From contig CACYEU010000183.1 of NCBI GenBank assembly GCA_902773445.1, positions 1 to 7,414 on the forward strand: 7,414 nucleotides of DNA, read 5' to 3'. The DNA comes from an uncultured Lachnospiraceae bacterium (GTDB lineage: Bacteria; Bacillota; Clostridia; Lachnospirales; Lachnospiraceae). A program made the position numbers and the translations under genes. Under the pieces are notes generated by a model that was not told the DNA's origin, did not search any database, and worked only from the letters and a program-made list of their open reading frames with translations. Below are positions 5,679 through 7,414 of this stretch, piece after piece. The stretch's first letter is position 1. The number at the start of each line of letters is the position of its first letter.

Positions 5679-6419
5679 ATGATTCGATTTATCATTGCCG
5701 CGATATTTGTTGTTCTGTTTCTGATCCTGACGATTCCGATCGTGATCCTGCTTTCGATCCTCGGATTGGTCGCTCCAAACCTGCGCGACAGGGCAGGCAG
5801 GCGGCTTCTGGGATGGGCATTTGGTGTGCTGCTTAAGATCTCAGGTGTCAAGGTCAATGCGATCGGACTCGAGAAGATCCCGAAGGATACCGGTGTCATC
5901 TATATTTCAAATCATCGGAGCATTTTTGATATTATCGTCGCTTACGATCTGTTCCCGGGCATCACCGGCTATCTCGCGAAGAAAGAGCTCAAGAAGATCC
6001 CGCTGTTCAGTCAGTGGATGAAGTTCGTGCACTGCATCTTTGTCCAGCGCGACAGCAAGGTGAGTGCCGCGAAGAGCCTGGAGCTGGGCGCCGAAGAACT
6101 GAAAGACGGTTATTCCTGCTATATTTTCGTCGAGGGAACACGCAACAAAGGCAAGGAAACCGAGCTGCTGCCGTTTAAAGGCGGTGCATTTAAACTCGCT
6201 GAACATTCACGCGTTCCGATCGTTCCGATCGCGATCACCGGCACGCGCGAGATATTTGAAACACAGTTTCCGCGGATCCGGCCGCGTCGTGTGACGGTCG
6301 AATTCTGCGATCCGATCGATACAACAAATGTGGAGCCCGGCGGTTTCTTCGCTGTCTCCGACCAGTGCGCGGCCGTGATCACGGACGCGATCAAACGCCA
6401 TGTGCAAGGAGGTAAATGA
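5679..6419 (+). CDS. plsC: 1-acyl-sn-glycerol-3-phosphate acyltransferase
   Basis: PlsC adds the second acyl chain to lysophosphatidic acid, giving phosphatidic acid, the precursor of all phospholipids, at the inner face of the membrane. The protein has 246 residues. An N-terminal membrane segment (about 4-31) anchors it. The acyltransferase motifs appear in order: NHRSIFD with the His79-x4-Asp84 catalytic pair, IFVQRD (120-125), FVEGTRNK (150-157, substrate-binding Glu/Gly/Thr/Arg) and VPIVPIAITG (179-188). The start ATG has AGAAAGG 8 nt upstream. The gap to malQ is 68 nt with no T-tract terminator and no clear promoter, so it may be read from malQ. It ends 1 nt before pncB. The acyl donor (acyl-CoA or acyl-ACP) cannot be told. 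Other lysophospholipid acyltransferases of the same superfamily are less likely. Confidence 0.93.
   Translation: MIRFIIAAIFVVLFLILTIPIVILLSILGLVAPNLRDRAGRRLLGWAFGVLLKISGVKVNAIGLEKIPKDTGVIYISNHRSIFDIIVAYDLFPGITGYLAKKELKKIPLFSQWMKFVHCIFVQRDSKVSAAKSLELGAEELKDGYSCYIFVEGTRNKGKETELLPFKGGAFKLAEHSRVPIVPIAITGTREIFETQFPRIRPRRVTVEFCDPIDTTNVEPGGFFAVSDQCAAVITDAIKRHVQGGK
6406..6412 (+). promoter_or_regulatory. Ribosome-binding site of pncB, in the end of plsC
   Basis: AAGGAGG encodes part of the last plsC residues (Gln-Gly-Gly-Lys) and lies 8 nt before the ATG at 6421. With the plsC stop at 6417-6419, the two genes are one base apart, so translation is likely coupled. Confidence 0.8.
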
Positions 6420-6420
6420 C

Positions 6421-7414
6421 ATGGATACTGAGAAACGGGATTTTTCTCTGCTGACTGACCTGTATGAACTGACGATGATGCAGGGCTATTACAAAGAGCA
6501 GAACGAGAACATTGCGATCTTCGATGCATTTTACAGGAAGAATCCGTGCGGAAACGGCTACGCAATCGCGTGCGGACTTGCTTCGATCATCGAGTACATC
6601 AAAAATCTAAGGTTTACCTACGAGGACATCGACTATCTGCGTTCGCTCGGAATCTTCGGCGAGGATTTCCTGCAGTACTTAAGCGGATTCCATTTCACCG
6701 GAGATATTTACGCGATCCCCGAGGGAACCGTCATGTTCCCGATGGAGCCGGTCATCAAAGTCATCGCTCCGCTTCCGCAGGCGCAGATCATCGAGCCCGC
6801 GATCCTCAATATGATGAATCATCAGTCGCTGATCGCGACCAAAGCCGCCCGCGTCTGCCGCGCAGCCCGCGGTGACGGTGTCATGGAATTCGGTCTCAGG
6901 CGCGCTCAGGGGCCCGACGCCGGAACGCTCGGCGCGCGCGCCGCAGTCATCGCCGGCTGTGTCGGTACATCAAATGTCCTGTGCGGCAAGAAATTCGGCG
7001 TCCCGGTCATGGGAACCCATGCACACAGCTGGATCATGAGTTTTGACAGCGAATATGAGGCATTCAAATATTACGCGAGCCTCTATCCGGATGCCTGCAT
7101 CCTTCTTGTCGACACGTACGACACCCTGACATCGGGTGTTCCGAACGCGATCCGCGTATTTAACGAAATGAAAGAAGCCGGAATCAAATCAAAGAAGTTC
7201 GGCATCCGCCTCGACTCCGGCGACTTGGCATATCTGTCCAAGAGAGCCCGTGAGATGCTCGATGCGGCCGGATTCCCGGACGCGATCATCTCCGCGTCAA
7301 ATGACCTCGACGAGCACCTGATCAATGACCTGAAGGTTCAGGGCGCTACGATCACAAGCTGGGGTGTCGGAACACACATGATCACCGCGAAAGACAACCC
7401 GTCATTCGGCGGCG
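6421..7414 (+). CDS. pncB: Nicotinate phosphoribosyltransferase, 3' end outside the window
   Basis: This enzyme makes nicotinate mononucleotide from nicotinate and PRPP with ATP hydrolysis, the first step of NAD salvage (Preiss-Handler route). The frame is open from ATG 6421 through 331 codons to the window edge; full-length relatives have roughly 480 residues. Family marks are LLTDLYELTMMQGYY (10-24), FDAFYRKNP (34-42), MEFGLRRAQGPDAG (155-168), GTHAHSW (198-204) and IRLDSGDLAYLS (262-273). By comparison with the family, His202 is the likely autophosphorylated His; the assignment between His200 and His202 is from memory. FDAFYRKNP and HAHSW separate it from quinolinate and nicotinamide phosphoribosyltransferases. 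It is the last gene seen in the plsC-pncB unit, which joins lipid and cofactor supply with no obvious functional link. Confidence 0.95.
   Translation, partial: MDTEKRDFSLLTDLYELTMMQGYYKEQNENIAIFDAFYRKNPCGNGYAIACGLASIIEYIKNLRFTYEDIDYLRSLGIFGEDFLQYLSGFHFTGDIYAIPEGTVMFPMEPVIKVIAPLPQAQIIEPAILNMMNHQSLIATKAARVCRAARGDGVMEFGLRRAQGPDAGTLGARAAVIAGCVGTSNVLCGKKFGVPVMGTHAHSWIMSFDSEYEAFKYYASLYPDACILLVDTYDTLTSGVPNAIRVFNEMKEAGIKSKKFGIRLDSGDLAYLSKRAREMLDAAGFPDAIISASNDLDEHLINDLKVQGATITSWGVGTHMITAKDNPSFGG

Overview
The window is gene-dense, roughly half G+C, and reads as chromosome of a low-branching Gram-positive (Bacillota), probably an anaerobic, host-associated Clostridia or Erysipelotrichia-type lineage. 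Supporting signs are strong AAGGAGG ribosome-binding sites, a lipoprotein (lipobox Cys) amino-acid-binding protein in place of a periplasmic one, TTGATT/TATAAT-type promoters, and the kind of genes present. No genus can be named. No tRNA, rRNA, CRISPR array, insertion sequence or phage gene is visible.

Left half, minus strand (3926 down to 1). uppP (undecaprenyl-diphosphatase) has its own promoter. It is followed by a tight operon with its own promoter: substrate-binding lipoprotein, permease, ATPase, MBOAT O-acyltransferase. The first three form a polar amino-acid ABC importer. Gaps and overlaps are 1 nt, 11-nt overlap and 9 nt, so translation is probably coupled. The MBOAT gene runs off the left edge. 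Right half, plus strand: malQ (4-alpha-glucanotransferase, promoter facing away from uppP), plsC (acylglycerol-phosphate acyltransferase) and pncB (nicotinate phosphoribosyltransferase), the last running off the right edge. plsC and pncB are 1 nt apart and surely cotranscribed.

The most striking object is the substrate-binding protein at 2196-2990. Its two halves are in the reverse of the normal order for the SBP_bac_3 family. The usual second half (starting at SADDLEGAKIGVQTGTTGD) comes first, right after the lipoprotein signal. The usual first half (KLVMATNAEFPPYEF to YYTGKQVIIVKE) comes second and ends the protein at the hinge strand. All recognisable ligand-binding motifs are kept, so this looks like a natural circular permutation of a working binding protein, served by an ordinary permease and ATPase. 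A second, smaller oddity is MalQ, which lacks about 40 residues (including the family's WLxDYALFMALK segment) just before the GDIPIYVA strand, with the catalytic residues intact.

Smaller points: both minus-strand transcripts carry a hairpin a few bases upstream of the ribosome-binding site, and GATC is about fourfold more frequent than chance.
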